64,000 nucleotides of DNA from Flavobacterium segetis (GCF_900129575.1 NZ_FQWE01000009.1:62001-126000), one strand, 5' to 3'; shown: positions 1 through 9,576, numbered from the stretch's first letter. Program-made: numbers and translations. Notes: generated by a model not told the origin, from the sequence alone.

Positions 1-1016
1 TTGCTTTTATGAAAACATCGAACCATCCTATTACTCACAATACTGGCAAAAACACCAATAAACATTGCGTGTGGGATGCTCACAAAACCAGCAGAAGGTG
101 TTATCGAAACTAATCCCACTACAACGCCAATACAAGCTCCCATAGCTGATAATTTATGTCCTAAAATTTTATCAATAAACACCCAAGCCATTCCGGCAGC
201 GGCAGCGGCAATAGTAGTAGTGCCAAGTGCTTGCACCGCGATTTCATTAGCGCCTAAAGCAGATCCTGAGTTAAAGCCAAACCACCCAAACCACAATAAA
301 CCAGTGCCTAGTAAAACATAAGTGATTCGAGCTGGATTCGGTTTTTCTGCCTTTCTTTTGCCTAAAAAAATAGCTCCGGCTAATGCAGCCCAGCCCGCAC
401 TCATGTGAACAACAGTTCCTCCAGCGAAATCCAATACTCCCATTTTGAAGAAAATACCATCTGGATGCCAAGTCATGTGTGCTAGTGGTGCATAAACAAG
501 TAATATGAATAAAACCATAAATAGTAAGTAGGCCCAAAACCGAATTCTCTCTGCAAAAGCTCCAGTTATCAATGCTGGTGTAATAATTGCAAATTTTGCT
601 TGAAATAAAGCAAATAACATAAAAGGAATTGTGGGAGCGAGAGGCCAAGCCGCAGTGGTGCCAACACCTCTAAAAAATAAATTCGGAATAGGATTTCCTA
701 TTATGCCTCCTATTGATGGACCAAAGCAAAGTCCGAAAGCAATAATAATCCATAACACTGTGACGATTATCATCGCCATATAGCTCTGTAACATGGTGCT
801 GATGATGTTTTTCTTTCCCACCATTCCTCCATAAAAGAAACCTAAGCCAGGTGTCATGATCAGTACAAGTGCTGTTGCAACTATCATCCACGCAGTATCA
901 CCGGTATCAAAATATAAAGTTTTTGCTGGTGCAGAATTATCAACAAGTAAATAATTCGAAAAAAGGGTTAGTACTAAAATGATAATTAATAGTATAGTTA
1001 GAATAACTTTCCGCAT
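1..1016 (-). CDS. amt: Ammonium transporter (Amt/MEP family), partial
   Basis: Reading the minus strand from the ATG at 1016 gives an open frame of 338 codons that runs off the left edge without a stop. It starts with a hydrophobic signal-like segment, followed by a short periplasmic stretch and the Amt pattern: GLGFFYGGMVGKKN, an aromatic and glycine-rich membrane core, ITGAFAERIRFWAY, and DFAGGTVVHMSAGWAAL, which carries the family's pore histidine region. Further on come GTGLLWFGWFGFNSGSALGA and a late GFVSIPHAMFIGV segment. Amt proteins are trimeric inner-membrane channels for ammonium or ammonia. Many bacteria pair amt with a PII gene, which could lie beyond the left edge. The C-terminal tail is missing from the window. 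An imperfect inverted repeat lies just upstream (1061-1140). Family identity is secure. Confidence 0.93.
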   Translation of the reverse strand, partial: MRKVILTILLIIILVLTLFSNYLLVDNSAPAKTLYFDTGDTAWMIVATALVLIMTPGLGFFYGGMVGKKNIISTMLQSYMAMIIVTVLWIIIAFGLCFGPSIGGIIGNPIPNLFFRGVGTTAAWPLAPTIPFMLFALFQAKFAIITPALITGAFAERIRFWAYLLFMVLFILLVYAPLAHMTWHPDGIFFKMGVLDFAGGTVVHMSAGWAALAGAIFLGKRKAEKPNPARITYVLLGTGLLWFGWFGFNSGSALGANEIAVQALGTTTIAAAAAGMAWVFIDKILGHKLSAMGACIGVVVGLVSITPSAGFVSIPHAMFIGVFASIVSNRMVRCFHKS

Positions 1017-1060
1017 CGTATTTTAGATTTAAATTTTCTATAAAAATATAAAAATCATAT

Positions 1061-1140
1061 ATACACCCTATAAAAATATAAGTTTACTAAGTTATTTTTG
1101 CAAATTATTGTTATTTGACCCTATATTTTTATGGGTGTAT
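1061..1140. promoter_or_regulatory. Imperfect inverted repeat in the amt upstream region
   Basis: Positions 1061-1080 (ATACACCCTATAAAAATATA) are the reverse complement of 1122-1140 except for one missing base, with about 41 bases between the arms. The left arm lies about 45 bases before the amt ATG. This could be a pair of sites for a dimeric regulator such as a nitrogen regulator. The spacer is too long for a usual terminator and no T-run follows. The function is inference. The rest of the 1017-1332 gap is AT-rich and contains only this repeat and the terminator at 1276-1306. Confidence 0.4.
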
Positions 1141-1268
1141 CTAAAATAAAATTAAAATTTTATGAATTGTTAAAACTGTGAAATATAAAATTCAAATAAA
1201 TTGAGTAATTATTATTTCAAACAATTGAATTTAGAACAGCTTTAAGTCGAAAATCTACATACTATTTT

Positions 1269-1306
1269 AAAAAAAATGCACCAACTGAATAGTTCAATTG
1301 GTGCAT
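1269..1306 (-). terminator. Rho-independent terminator of the amidohydrolase operon
   Basis: ATGCACCAA (1276-1284) pairs with TTGGTGCAT (1298-1306), with an inner TGAA/TTCA extension. On the minus strand the stem is followed by a run of eight T (1269-1276). It sits 27 bases past the stop of the PH-domain gene. Confidence 0.85.
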
Positions 1307-1332
1307 CGATTAGATTATATTTTGTAAACTTA

Positions 1333-1710
1333 TTATTTCAAAGTGTGCTGACTTAATATTTTATATACTTCATTAATATTGTTTCCGCCTTTGCCAAATT
1401 GTTTTACAATTGGAGCATTGTCATTGTTCAGCCAGATCTTTAGTTCGGCATCCATGTCTAAAATTCCAGCACTTTCTTTTGAGAATTTTTTAATACTATA
1501 ATACGGAATAGACATATATTCTACTTTAGTTCCCACTAATTGCTTTTCAGCTAAAATTAATCTTTTATTAGTAAAAATAAACATATCTCGAATGAGTTTA
1601 TAGGCTTTTTCGATTGTTTCTCCATCTATTAAAAGTGGTTCAAATTCGGTCGCTACATTTTGAATATTAACTTCGGAAGCATTGCCTAAAATGGCATTAA
1701 ATAGTCCCAT
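1333..1710 (-). CDS. PH domain-containing protein (bacterial PH, PF08000-like)
   Basis: This 125-residue soluble protein has the bacterial pleckstrin-homology pattern: an N-terminal MGLFNAILGNASEV, then a beta-rich core with DMFIFTNKRLILAEKQ, YMSIPYYSIKKFSKESAG and DMDAELKIWL, and an amphipathic C-terminal helix (NINEVYKILSQ). Length and layout match the small stand-alone PH proteins seen in many bacteria, which form oligomeric rings and have no assigned enzymatic role. No signal peptide or membrane segment is visible. The start lies 5 bases after the stop of the upstream amidohydrolase, so the two are almost certainly co-transcribed, with the terminator at 1269-1306 closing the operon. A functional link to the exported amidohydrolases is not evident. 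Confidence 0.8.
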   Translation of the reverse strand: MGLFNAILGNASEVNIQNVATEFEPLLIDGETIEKAYKLIRDMFIFTNKRLILAEKQLVGTKVEYMSIPYYSIKKFSKESAGILDMDAELKIWLNNDNAPIVKQFGKGGNNINEVYKILSQHTLK

Positions 1711-1715
1711 GATTT

Positions 1716-3020
1716 CTATTTTTGATTGTATTTTGATTTATATCTGTCGTTCAGTTTTGTTTGGTGTGTTTCTAAACTTATTGATCTGCCTTGAATAAAG
1801 GCATTTGTCAATTTGTTTGTTCTCATGTCTAGAGCATCACCTTCTGAAATAAATAGTGTCGCATCCTTACCTTGTTCTAATGTGCCACACTGCGCATCGA
1901 TCCCTAGTATTTTTGCAGTATTAGAAGTAATTAATTTTAACGCCTCCTCTTTTTGCATTCCATAAGCGACACAGGTTCCTGCTAAAAATGGTAAATTTCT
2001 AGTATTCATTCTTTCCATACTACCACTGTTTTCTAAACCTACTAAAACGCCTTTGTCTGATAATAATTTTGCTGATTTAAATGGTAAATCAATATCATCA
2101 TCTTCTTTTAACGGCATTTCATGTACTCTTCGTAATAAAACACTTATGTTGTTTTTTTGAAGTAATTCTGCGGTTTTGTACGCTTCATAACCACCTACAA
2201 TTACCATTTTTTTTATCCCATTATCTTTAGCAAATTGTACTGCATCCATGATTTGCTTTTCTTCATTAGCATTAATAAATAGGGTTTGTGTTCCATCAAA
2301 CAGACCTTTTGTAGCTTCTAATACTAAATTTCTATCTTTTGAAGCAGTTCCTAAATACGCTTTTGCATCAGAGAGAAAAGCATTTAATTCAGAAACTTGT
2401 TTTTTATAGTCCTTATTAGCTTCAATTCCTCCTGGCTCAAACCAAGAACCGCTCCTTTTAAAAGTTGATGGAAAATTAACGTGAATTCCATCATTTTCTT
2501 TGATTACTGCATCTTCCCAATTCCACGCATCGAGCTGAACAATAGAGGATGTACCCGCAATTCTTCCTTCACGAGGCGTTATTTGAGCCATTAAAATACC
2601 GTTTGGTCTTACGGTTTCAATCACCTTTGAATCTGCGGTGTAAGCAATAATACTTCTAATATGTGGCTTCATAACCCCAATTTCTCCCTCATCATCGGAT
2701 GATTTTATAGCGTCAATTTCAACTAAACCAAGTGTAGAATTTGGCGCAATAAAACCGGGATAAACGTGTTTTCCACTTGCATCAATTGTGATATCGTATG
2801 CATCTTTAGCTAACCTAATAAGGGTAGCGTCAGCAACTAAGCTGATTTTGCCATTTACAAATCCAATAGCGCTGTTTTCTATGATTTTTCCATTTCCTAA
2901 ATGTGCAGTTGCATTGAGTATAAGGACTGACTGACTTTGTTTTGCAGCAGGTGTTTGCTGTGCTTTTATATGTATCGATATACAGAATATCAATAGTAAA
3001 AGATATATTTTCTTGTTCAT
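1716..3020 (-). CDS. Exported amidohydrolase-fold protein lacking metal ligands
   Basis: From the ATG at 3020 the product has a clean signal peptide (MNKKIYLLLLIFCISIHIKAQ); an in-frame ATG at 3062 would add 14 polar residues in front of it and is less likely. The rest resembles imidazolonepropionase-like amidohydrolases, with an N-terminal beta domain, a TIM-barrel part and a C-terminal segment GTLEQGKDATLFISEGDAL typical of the family. The usual D-x-H-x-H metal motif after PGFI is replaced by APNST. Where the family has a histidine there is FINANEE, and the catalytic Asp region reads GLENSGSME. It is therefore probably not a hydrolase, or is a non-catalytic partner of the active protein encoded just upstream (3157-6141). 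The gap to that gene is 136 bases, and the PH gene follows after 5 bases. Confidence 0.8.
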   Translation of the reverse strand: MNKKIYLLLLIFCISIHIKAQQTPAAKQSQSVLILNATAHLGNGKIIENSAIGFVNGKISLVADATLIRLAKDAYDITIDASGKHVYPGFIAPNSTLGLVEIDAIKSSDDEGEIGVMKPHIRSIIAYTADSKVIETVRPNGILMAQITPREGRIAGTSSIVQLDAWNWEDAVIKENDGIHVNFPSTFKRSGSWFEPGGIEANKDYKKQVSELNAFLSDAKAYLGTASKDRNLVLEATKGLFDGTQTLFINANEEKQIMDAVQFAKDNGIKKMVIVGGYEAYKTAELLQKNNISVLLRRVHEMPLKEDDDIDLPFKSAKLLSDKGVLVGLENSGSMERMNTRNLPFLAGTCVAYGMQKEEALKLITSNTAKILGIDAQCGTLEQGKDATLFISEGDALDMRTNKLTNAFIQGRSISLETHQTKLNDRYKSKYNQK

Positions 3021-3156
3021 TGTTGTTTTTATTTTAAAGTTGCTTCGCTTTTTAGAATTCATTATCTTGAAATTTAAATTTATTGTTTTGACATACTATG
3101 GTTTTAAAATCTGGATAGATCCTGTATGCGCCACAATAATGATTTTACAATTTATT

Positions 3157-6141
3157 TTATTCTTCCATAGTATCACAATGGTATTCTACCTTTTCTGTTT
3201 TTTTAGGTTCTTGCGTGATCATTCCTTTGTTCTTTTCTTGCAATAATTGGCTAATTAAATCATTTCGTTCTTTAGCAATAGTAACTCTATTTTCTTCATC
3301 TTTTTTACTGTCATAATATACAACACCTTCAATTACTGTTTTCTCTGCTTTTGCGTAGATGGACAAAGGATTGTTGTTCCACAGTACGACATCCCCATCT
3401 TTACCCACTTTAATACTACCTACTTTATTATCGATACGCAATAATTTAGCTGGGTTTAAAGTGACAAACTTCCACGCCTCTTCTTCAGACACATCTCCAT
3501 ATTTCACTGCTTTAGCTGCTTCTTGATTTAATCTTCTTGACATTTCTGCATCATCAGAGTTGTAAGCTACAACAAGTCCTGCGTTATGCATAATTGGTCC
3601 ATTAAACGGTATTGCATCATTTACCTCAAACTTATACGCCCACCAGTCAGAGAAAGTAGAAGCTCCCACTCCATGTGCTTTCATTTTGTCAGCTACTTTA
3701 TAACCTTCCAGGATATGAGTGAAAGTATTTACTTTAAAATTAAATTTATCAGCTACATTCATCAGCATCAAAATTTCAGATTGCACATAAGAGTGGCAAG
3801 AAATAAATCTTTCGCTATTCAAAATTTCTGCAATTGTTTGCAAATCTAGATCTACTCGTGGCGCTTTTCCTTTCTTTCCGCTAGTATTATATTTTTTCCA
3901 GGCAAGATCATATTCCTTCGCACGTTGAAAATAATCTATAAACACTTGTTCTACACCCATCCTAGTTTGAGGAAAACGTGTTGGATTTGTAATTCCCCAG
4001 TTGGCTTGTTTTACATTTTCTCCAAGAGCAAACTTAATGAAACCTGGCTGATCTTTATAAAGCATTTCTTCTGGTGAAGCACCCCATTTCCATTTTACAA
4101 TTGCGGAGCGACCACCAATAGGGTTTGCAGATCCATGTAACAGTTGAGAAATAGTTACGCCACCAGCAAGATCTCTGTAAATATTAATGTCTTCAGAATT
4201 GACTACATCTTGGATAGTAACTTCTGCACTTGAGTTATGGCCACCTTCATTAACTCCATTAGAAATTGCGATATGTGAATGTTCGTCAATAATTCCACTA
4301 GTTAAATGTTTTCCTTTTGCGTCAACGATAGTTGCAGAAGCATCAGAGATATTTTTTCCTATCGCTGCTATTTTTCCATTTTTAATAAGGACATCAGTTT
4401 CTTGTAAAATTCCTTCTTTTTCATTTGTCCAAACAGTTGCATTTTTAAAAAGCATTGTTTGCGCCTCTAATTTTTTAGTATTGCCGTAAGCAACATTTGG
4501 AAATGTCGTAGGCATTATTTTAAATTGATCCTCAGTTTTTATAGCTTCAACTGTTTTTACAAAAGGACTAGTTTTTACAGCAGACCATTTTGTCTCAGTT
4601 CCGTCTGGTAAAATTGCTTTTCCTAATAGGTTTTCTGTGTTGTCAATATAACCAATAAGTCTAGTAAAGGTCGTTTTCGTAGTATCGTTCGATTTTATTA
4701 CTGTCGAAAGCCAATTGTCAGAAATAGTAAGTTTAGATTTTACTTTTTTTGAATCTTTTGTTGATATATCGGATTTAGGTGCTGCAACTTCTCCATCAAT
4801 TTTCCAAATAAATTTTTCATTATTGATAGTCAAATCATAAGTTCCCCGAACATCCTTTGAAGTAATGTCATTTACAACATATTTATTTCCTTGAACCCAG
4901 TTTTCATATAACGTTGTTTTCTCGTCGAAAATTTCTCCTGATGTTACGACAAAATTTGCCAAACTTCCAATTTTAAGTGTACCCATTTGGTCACTTTTTC
5001 CTAAAATAGCTGCGGGAATTGTTGTTAATGCCTCTAAAGCTTTCGTTTTATCAAAACCATATTTAATCGCTTTCAATAGATTAGTTCTAAAATCTTCTAT
5101 TTTCTTTAACTTGTCAGTAGTCAAAGCGAATATAATTCCGTTATCCGATAAGACTTTTAAGTTAGTAGGAGCTTGGTTCCAAAAGCGCAAATCTTTCAAT
5201 TCCATCTGATCCGCCTGGTTGGGATCAGAGACATCATAAGCTACTGGGAAATTGATTGGAATAATAAATCTAGAATTTGTTTTTTTTATTTCGTCTAATC
5301 TTTCAAATTCATTTCCACTCCCTTTTAGTACATAATTTAAACCAAATTCCTTAGCAATTTTTGCCGCTCTTAAACTATTCAATTTGTCTTCGGTTGCAAA
5401 TATTTGAACTAGTTTTTCATTATTAGTTAATGCTTCTAACGATAAATCTTTAGTAGCCGAATTTCCTTTTTTATACCAGTCTAAGTCAAAATACATCTGG
5501 CGTAATAATGCCATCATTCCCATTAGCGAGCTAGGATACGCCTGGTTTGTAGTAGCACTTTTTGTAAAACCAAAATGATTGGACACCCTGTCAGATAGCA
5601 ATTGCTTGCTAGCATCAAAGTTGTTTAATGCTATTAAAGTACCCGATCCCCGGGCTATTCCGTCTTGAACGTGGGTACCAACCACACCAAACCCAGCTTT
5701 TAATAATTCCTCAGCTTTTGCTTGATCGTAAGCGAAATTTTCAAATGCATTCACCTCTGAACGGATACTTTCATTCCAGTAGTAACCAGTTCGTTTTGTG
5801 TCATACATTGGATTTCTCTCCATATTTCTTTTCGGTTTTTCAACACCAAAACTAGTATATAGATCAATAAACGAGGGATAAATTGATTTTCCGTCCAGAT
5901 TTATTGTTGTACAATTTTTAGGAATTTCAACAGTAGTTCCAGCGGCAATTACTTTACCGTTTTGAATTAGTAAAGTCCCTTTTTCAATGACCTGAGTGGG
6001 TGTTACATAAATTCTCGCATTTGTAAAAGCGGTAAAATTCATGGTTTTGTTGGGAATGCTTTCATTGTTAGGAAAGTATTCCTGCGCGTACGTTTTTGTT
6101 AATAAAAAACTGAGAACGATTAGCAGAACTGTTTTTTTCAT
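3157..6141 (-). CDS. Exported tandem amidohydrolase, inactive N-half and active C-half
   Basis: This 994-residue protein has a signal peptide (MKKTVLLIVLSFLLTKTYAQ) and two amidohydrolase units. The first, about residues 40-440, keeps the fold signatures (NLDGKSIYPSFID, GTLKIGSLANFVV) but has Tyr95 and Ser97 in place of the HxH metal ligands. A linker domain of about 150 residues follows. The second unit, about 585-960, has the complete set: GIIDEHSH (His621, His623), ERFISCHSYVQSE, NTFTHILEGYKVADK and the Asp in VAYNSDDAEMSRR. It should bind metal and hydrolyse an amide or cyclic amide such as a peptide-like substrate. The substrate is unknown. Two-unit proteins of about 1000 residues are common in Bacteroidetes and are annotated only as amidohydrolase family protein. 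It is first in an operon with a third, degenerate unit and a PH protein. Confidence 0.88.
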   Translation of the reverse strand: MKKTVLLIVLSFLLTKTYAQEYFPNNESIPNKTMNFTAFTNARIYVTPTQVIEKGTLLIQNGKVIAAGTTVEIPKNCTTINLDGKSIYPSFIDLYTSFGVEKPKRNMERNPMYDTKRTGYYWNESIRSEVNAFENFAYDQAKAEELLKAGFGVVGTHVQDGIARGSGTLIALNNFDASKQLLSDRVSNHFGFTKSATTNQAYPSSLMGMMALLRQMYFDLDWYKKGNSATKDLSLEALTNNEKLVQIFATEDKLNSLRAAKIAKEFGLNYVLKGSGNEFERLDEIKKTNSRFIIPINFPVAYDVSDPNQADQMELKDLRFWNQAPTNLKVLSDNGIIFALTTDKLKKIEDFRTNLLKAIKYGFDKTKALEALTTIPAAILGKSDQMGTLKIGSLANFVVTSGEIFDEKTTLYENWVQGNKYVVNDITSKDVRGTYDLTINNEKFIWKIDGEVAAPKSDISTKDSKKVKSKLTISDNWLSTVIKSNDTTKTTFTRLIGYIDNTENLLGKAILPDGTETKWSAVKTSPFVKTVEAIKTEDQFKIMPTTFPNVAYGNTKKLEAQTMLFKNATVWTNEKEGILQETDVLIKNGKIAAIGKNISDASATIVDAKGKHLTSGIIDEHSHIAISNGVNEGGHNSSAEVTIQDVVNSEDINIYRDLAGGVTISQLLHGSANPIGGRSAIVKWKWGASPEEMLYKDQPGFIKFALGENVKQANWGITNPTRFPQTRMGVEQVFIDYFQRAKEYDLAWKKYNTSGKKGKAPRVDLDLQTIAEILNSERFISCHSYVQSEILMLMNVADKFNFKVNTFTHILEGYKVADKMKAHGVGASTFSDWWAYKFEVNDAIPFNGPIMHNAGLVVAYNSDDAEMSRRLNQEAAKAVKYGDVSEEEAWKFVTLNPAKLLRIDNKVGSIKVGKDGDVVLWNNNPLSIYAKAEKTVIEGVVYYDSKKDEENRVTIAKERNDLISQLLQEKNKGMITQEPKKTEKVEYHCDTMEE

Positions 6142-6164
6142 AATATAGGTTTGTAATTAGTGGC

Positions 6165-6195
6165 TAAATATATTAAAATGATAATGTTTTACCAA
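6165..6195 (-). promoter_or_regulatory. Candidate promoter of the amidohydrolase operon
   Basis: On the minus strand TTG (6193-6195) is followed after 20 bases by TATATTTA (6165-6172). This is one base off the Bacteroidetes -7 consensus TAnnTTTG at the expected spacing from a -33 TTG. It lies 24 bases before the ATG. In such AT-rich DNA chance matches are frequent. Confidence 0.35.
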
Positions 6196-6394
6196 TTTTA
6201 TTTTAGATTTAGTTTTAAATTTTAGCTACTAGTATCGATTATTTAATTATTTGCACTAATTCCTCGTGTATTTTCCTAATTAGTTGTTCTTTATAATTTC
6301 TAAAAAGTTGATTTACACTATTATTTTAATTATTGAATGATTAGTACTAATAATTAAAAATGTTTATCTAATTTTAGAATCAAAATAACTAAAC

Positions 6395-7930
6395 ATGCTA
6401 ATTAAAGTTTTTGGAAGTGCCGTATTTGGCGTGGAAGCCACAACAATTACTGTAGAGGTAAATATTGACAAAGGTATTGGTTATCATTTAGTTGGCTTAC
6501 CAGATAATGCTATTAAAGAAAGTAGTTACAGAATCGCTGCTGCTTTAAAAAATAATGGGTATCTAATGCCTGGTAAAAAAATTACAATCAATATGGCACC
6601 AGCTGATTTACGCAAAGAAGGTTCAGCTTATGATTTAACTTTAACGATAGGTATTCTTGTCGCTTCTGGACAAATTAAGGCGGATGATATTGATAAATAT
6701 GTAATAATGGGGGAACTATCTCTCGATGGAAGTTTACAACCTATTCGTGGTGCGTTGCCAATTGCGATAAAAGCTAAAGAAGAGGGTTTTAAAGGTTTCT
6801 TTTTGCCAAAGCAAAATGTAAAAGAAGCGGCTATTGTTGCAGGATTAGATGTTTACGGAATTGAAAATGTTCAGGAAGTTATTGATTTTCTTGAAGGTAA
6901 AGGTACGCTCGAACCAACAACAATTGATACACGAGCAGAATTTTACAAAACTTTAGATTTTCCAGAGTTTGATTTCTCTGATGTAAAAGGACAAGAGAGT
7001 ATAAAACGTTGTATGGAGATTGCCGCTGCTGGTGGTCACAATATTATTTTGATTGGTCCGCCTGGAGCTGGAAAAACAATGCTTGCCAAACGTTTACCAA
7101 GTATTTTACCACCCATGACTTTGCGCGAAGCATTAGAAACTACAAAGATTCATAGTGTGGCCGGTAAACTTAAAGAAGTTGGTTTGATGAACCAGCGTCC
7201 ATTTCGGAGTCCACATCACACGATTTCAAATGTAGCATTAGTTGGTGGCGGTAGCTATCCGCAGCCAGGAGAAATTTCTATGGCTCATAATGGTGTTTTA
7301 TTTCTGGACGAACTACCAGAATTTAAGAGAGATGTTTTAGAAGTGATGCGGCAACCCTTGGAGGATAGAGAAGTAACCATTTCTAGAGCTAAGTTTACGG
7401 TTACCTATCCATCCTCATTTATGTTAGTGGCGAGTATGAATCCGAGTCCGAGTGGTTTTTTTAATGATCCTGATTCGCCGCAAACATCTTCACCTCATGA
7501 AATGCAAAGATATTTAAGTAAAATTTCTGGACCTCTATTAGATCGAATTGATATACATATAGAAGTAACACCAGTTCCTTTTGATAAATTATCAGATGAC
7601 CAAAAAGCAGAAAGTAGTGTTGAAATTAGAAAGAGAGTAACATCTGCACGAGAACTACAAACACTGCGCTTTGAGCAAATGGAAAATATTCATTATAATG
7701 CTCAAATGAATACAAAGCATATAAGAGAATATTGTGCACTCGATGATGTGTCAAAACAGTTATTAAAAACGGCAATGGAGCGTTTAAATCTTTCAGCTCG
7801 TGCTTACGATAGGATTTTGAAAGTAGCAAGAACTATAGCTGATCTTGATGGTGCTCCAACTGTTATTTCTTCTCATATTGCAGAAGCAATTCAGTATCGA
7901 AGTTTAGATCGAGATGGTTGGTTGGGATAA
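6395..7930 (+). CDS. comM: YifB/ComM family Mg-chelatase-like AAA ATPase
   Basis: This 511-residue cytoplasmic protein has the three-part layout of the family. An N-terminal Lon/S5-like domain (GVEATTITVEVNI, KITINMAPADLRKEG, LSLDGSLQPIRGALP) is followed by the AAA+ Mg-chelatase domain, with Walker A GPPGAGKTMLAKRLPS, a PFRSPHHTIS loop and Walker B VLFLDELPEF. A C-terminal Mg-chelatase lid domain ends in SLDRDGW. In Haemophilus and Vibrio, ComM is a hexameric branch-migration helicase used in natural transformation, but homologues are widespread in non-competent bacteria. Length is normal. It is a single-gene unit with a 253-base AT-rich upstream region, and it converges on the DEAD-box gene. 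Confidence 0.92.
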   Translation: MLIKVFGSAVFGVEATTITVEVNIDKGIGYHLVGLPDNAIKESSYRIAAALKNNGYLMPGKKITINMAPADLRKEGSAYDLTLTIGILVASGQIKADDIDKYVIMGELSLDGSLQPIRGALPIAIKAKEEGFKGFFLPKQNVKEAAIVAGLDVYGIENVQEVIDFLEGKGTLEPTTIDTRAEFYKTLDFPEFDFSDVKGQESIKRCMEIAAAGGHNIILIGPPGAGKTMLAKRLPSILPPMTLREALETTKIHSVAGKLKEVGLMNQRPFRSPHHTISNVALVGGGSYPQPGEISMAHNGVLFLDELPEFKRDVLEVMRQPLEDREVTISRAKFTVTYPSSFMLVASMNPSPSGFFNDPDSPQTSSPHEMQRYLSKISGPLLDRIDIHIEVTPVPFDKLSDDQKAESSVEIRKRVTSARELQTLRFEQMENIHYNAQMNTKHIREYCALDDVSKQLLKTAMERLNLSARAYDRILKVARTIADLDGAPTVISSHIAEAIQYRSLDRDGWLG

Positions 7931-8151
7931 CATTAATTTATTTAGATTGCCTCTAGCATGCTTTTGTGCTGAAAAGTTTGTGAGTATTACGAGCGATATG
8001 TCATTATTATGCCGTAAAAAGTCATTAAATTAAAAGTAGTTGTATTATTTTAATCAACTCATTATTATATGTTAGGTAAAAACTAAGTTATACCTTTATA
8101 AAATGAAAAACTTCACCGCGCATTATATCAAAAAGAATACTAAACAATAAC

Positions 8152-8181
8152 AAAAAAAGCCCACGGATTACACCGTGGGCT
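8152..8181 (-). terminator. Rho-independent terminator of the DEAD-box helicase gene
   Basis: AGCCCACGG (8158-8166) and CCGTGGGCT (8173-8181) form a perfect 9-bp GC-rich stem with a 6-base loop. On the minus strand it is followed by seven T (8152-8158). It lies 29 bases after the helicase stop. Confidence 0.92.
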
Positions 8182-8210
8182 GAAATGTTGTAAAAGCGCT
8201 TTCACATATA

Positions 8211-9515
8211 TTATTTAGTAAATCGTCTTTCATTATTTTGACTTGGACGTCTTGGTCCAAAACTATTATTACTTCTCGTGGTATTCTCAGTTTTTGGAGT
8301 ATTTGAAGACTTCGGAGTTCTTGGAGCTGAATTCCTTTGTTGTCTTCCTTGTCCTTGCTTGATAGGCTCTTTCGATGCATTAGGATCTGGTTCGAATCCT
8401 GCAATTTGTTCTTTTTCTAATTTTAAGCCAATTAATTTTTCAATATCTCTTAAAAATATCGTTTCGTCTGGACTGAATAAAGAAATAGCTTCTCCACTTG
8501 CTCCAGCTCTTCCAGTTCTTCCTATACGGTGCACATAATCTTCTGGAATATTTGGTAATTCAAAATTAACAACGTGCGGTAATAATGGAATATCTAATCC
8601 TCGCGCTGCAATATCTGTAGCAACTAATGCTGTAACACTTCCGTTTTTAAAACCTGCTAACGCTTTTGTACGTGCACCTTGACCTTTGTTTCCATGAATA
8701 GCTGCGGCTATAATTCCAGCATTATTCATGCTTTCACACAATTTATTAGCGCCTTGCTTAGTTCGGGTAAAAACAAGAATCTGCTTCCAGTTTCCCTCAG
8801 TGACAAGCTTAATGATTAGATCCGTTTTTTTCTCTTTGGCAACAGGGTATATTTTTTGAGCAATTGCTTCTACGGTAATATTTTCGGGTGTTGCCTCTAC
8901 TTGCACGGGATTGTGGAGTATTCCCATTGCTAATTTCTTAATATCTTGGGAAAATGTTGCTGAAAACAACAAGTTTTGTCTTTTTATGGGTAGTACTTTT
9001 AAGATGCGTTCGATATCTCTTAAAAATCCCATGTCAAGCATTCTATCAGCTTCGTCTAAAACTAAAATTTCTACTTTTGCAAGAGACACTAGGCCTTGAT
9101 TTTGTAAATCAATGAGTCGGCCAGGAGTTGCAACTAAAATATCAATCCCATTTTTAAGTTGAGCTGCTTGTGGATTTTGATTTACTCCTCCAAAAATCAC
9201 CGTGCTTCGAATATCTAAAAATGTACTGTATTCTTTGATGTTTTCAAAAATTTGGGCTGCTAATTCTCTCGTCGGTGTTAATATTAATGCACGAATGGGA
9301 CGTTGTCGCAATTGTTGTCCTTGAGATAGTATTTGTAAAATTGGTAATGTAAAACCTGCAGTTTTTCCAGTTCCTGTTTGTGCGGATGCTAAAACGTCTT
9401 TTCCTTCTAAAATAGGTGGAATTGCTTTTTGTTGTATTGGAGACGGAGTAGTGTATCCTTTTTTGCTAATGGCTTTCAATAAAGCATCAGATAATCCTAA
9501 TGAGCTAAATGACAT
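8211..9515 (-). CDS. DEAD-box ATP-dependent RNA helicase, RhlE-like
   Basis: This 434-residue protein shows every superfamily 2 motif: the Q motif ([14 protein letters not shown]), motif I AQTGTGKT, Ia PTRELAAQI, Ib TPGRL, II DEAD in [40 protein letters not shown] and [12 protein letters not shown]. The C-terminal 60 residues are low-complexity and basic (Arg, Asn, Ser and Pro rich), typical of the RNA-binding tails of RhlE-type helicases in Bacteroidetes. The expected role is RNA duplex unwinding in ribosome assembly or mRNA decay and cold adaptation. A -7 promoter box lies at 9569-9576 and a strong terminator follows the gene, so it is a single-gene transcript. Confidence 0.93.
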   Translation of the reverse strand: MSFSSLGLSDALLKAISKKGYTTPSPIQQKAIPPILEGKDVLASAQTGTGKTAGFTLPILQILSQGQQLRQRPIRALILTPTRELAAQIFENIKEYSTFLDIRSTVIFGGVNQNPQAAQLKNGIDILVATPGRLIDLQNQGLVSLAKVEILVLDEADRMLDMGFLRDIERILKVLPIKRQNLLFSATFSQDIKKLAMGILHNPVQVEATPENITVEAIAQKIYPVAKEKKTDLIIKLVTEGNWKQILVFTRTKQGANKLCESMNNAGIIAAAIHGNKGQGARTKALAGFKNGSVTALVATDIAARGLDIPLLPHVVNFELPNIPEDYVHRIGRTGRAGASGEAISLFSPDETIFLRDIEKLIGLKLEKEQIAGFEPDPNASKEPIKQGQGRQQRNSAPRTPKSSNTPKTENTTRSNNSFGPRRPSQNNERRFTK

Positions 9516-9568
9516 AAATAGTGTTTATGAAGTAAGATAACTATTTCTTTTACTTCCTTAATTTGCTG

Positions 9569-9576
9569 CAAAGATA
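9569..9576 (-). promoter_or_regulatory. Promoter -7 box of the DEAD-box helicase gene
   Basis: The minus strand reads TATCTTTGCAGC, an exact match to the TAnnTTTG -7 box recognised by the Bacteroidetes primary sigma factor. It lies 53 bases before the ATG at 9515. No clear TTG -33 element is present; TTCG occurs at about the right distance. Confidence 0.65.

Noticed and set aside
271..648. Two minus-strand frames (271-648 and 670-891) as separate small genes.
   Set aside because: They are off-frame shadows of the intact ammonium transporter frame that runs from 1016 to the left edge.
8385..8405. GGTTCGAATCC, like a tRNA T-arm.
   Set aside because: It lies inside the DEAD-box gene, and no acceptor, D or anticodon arms surround it.
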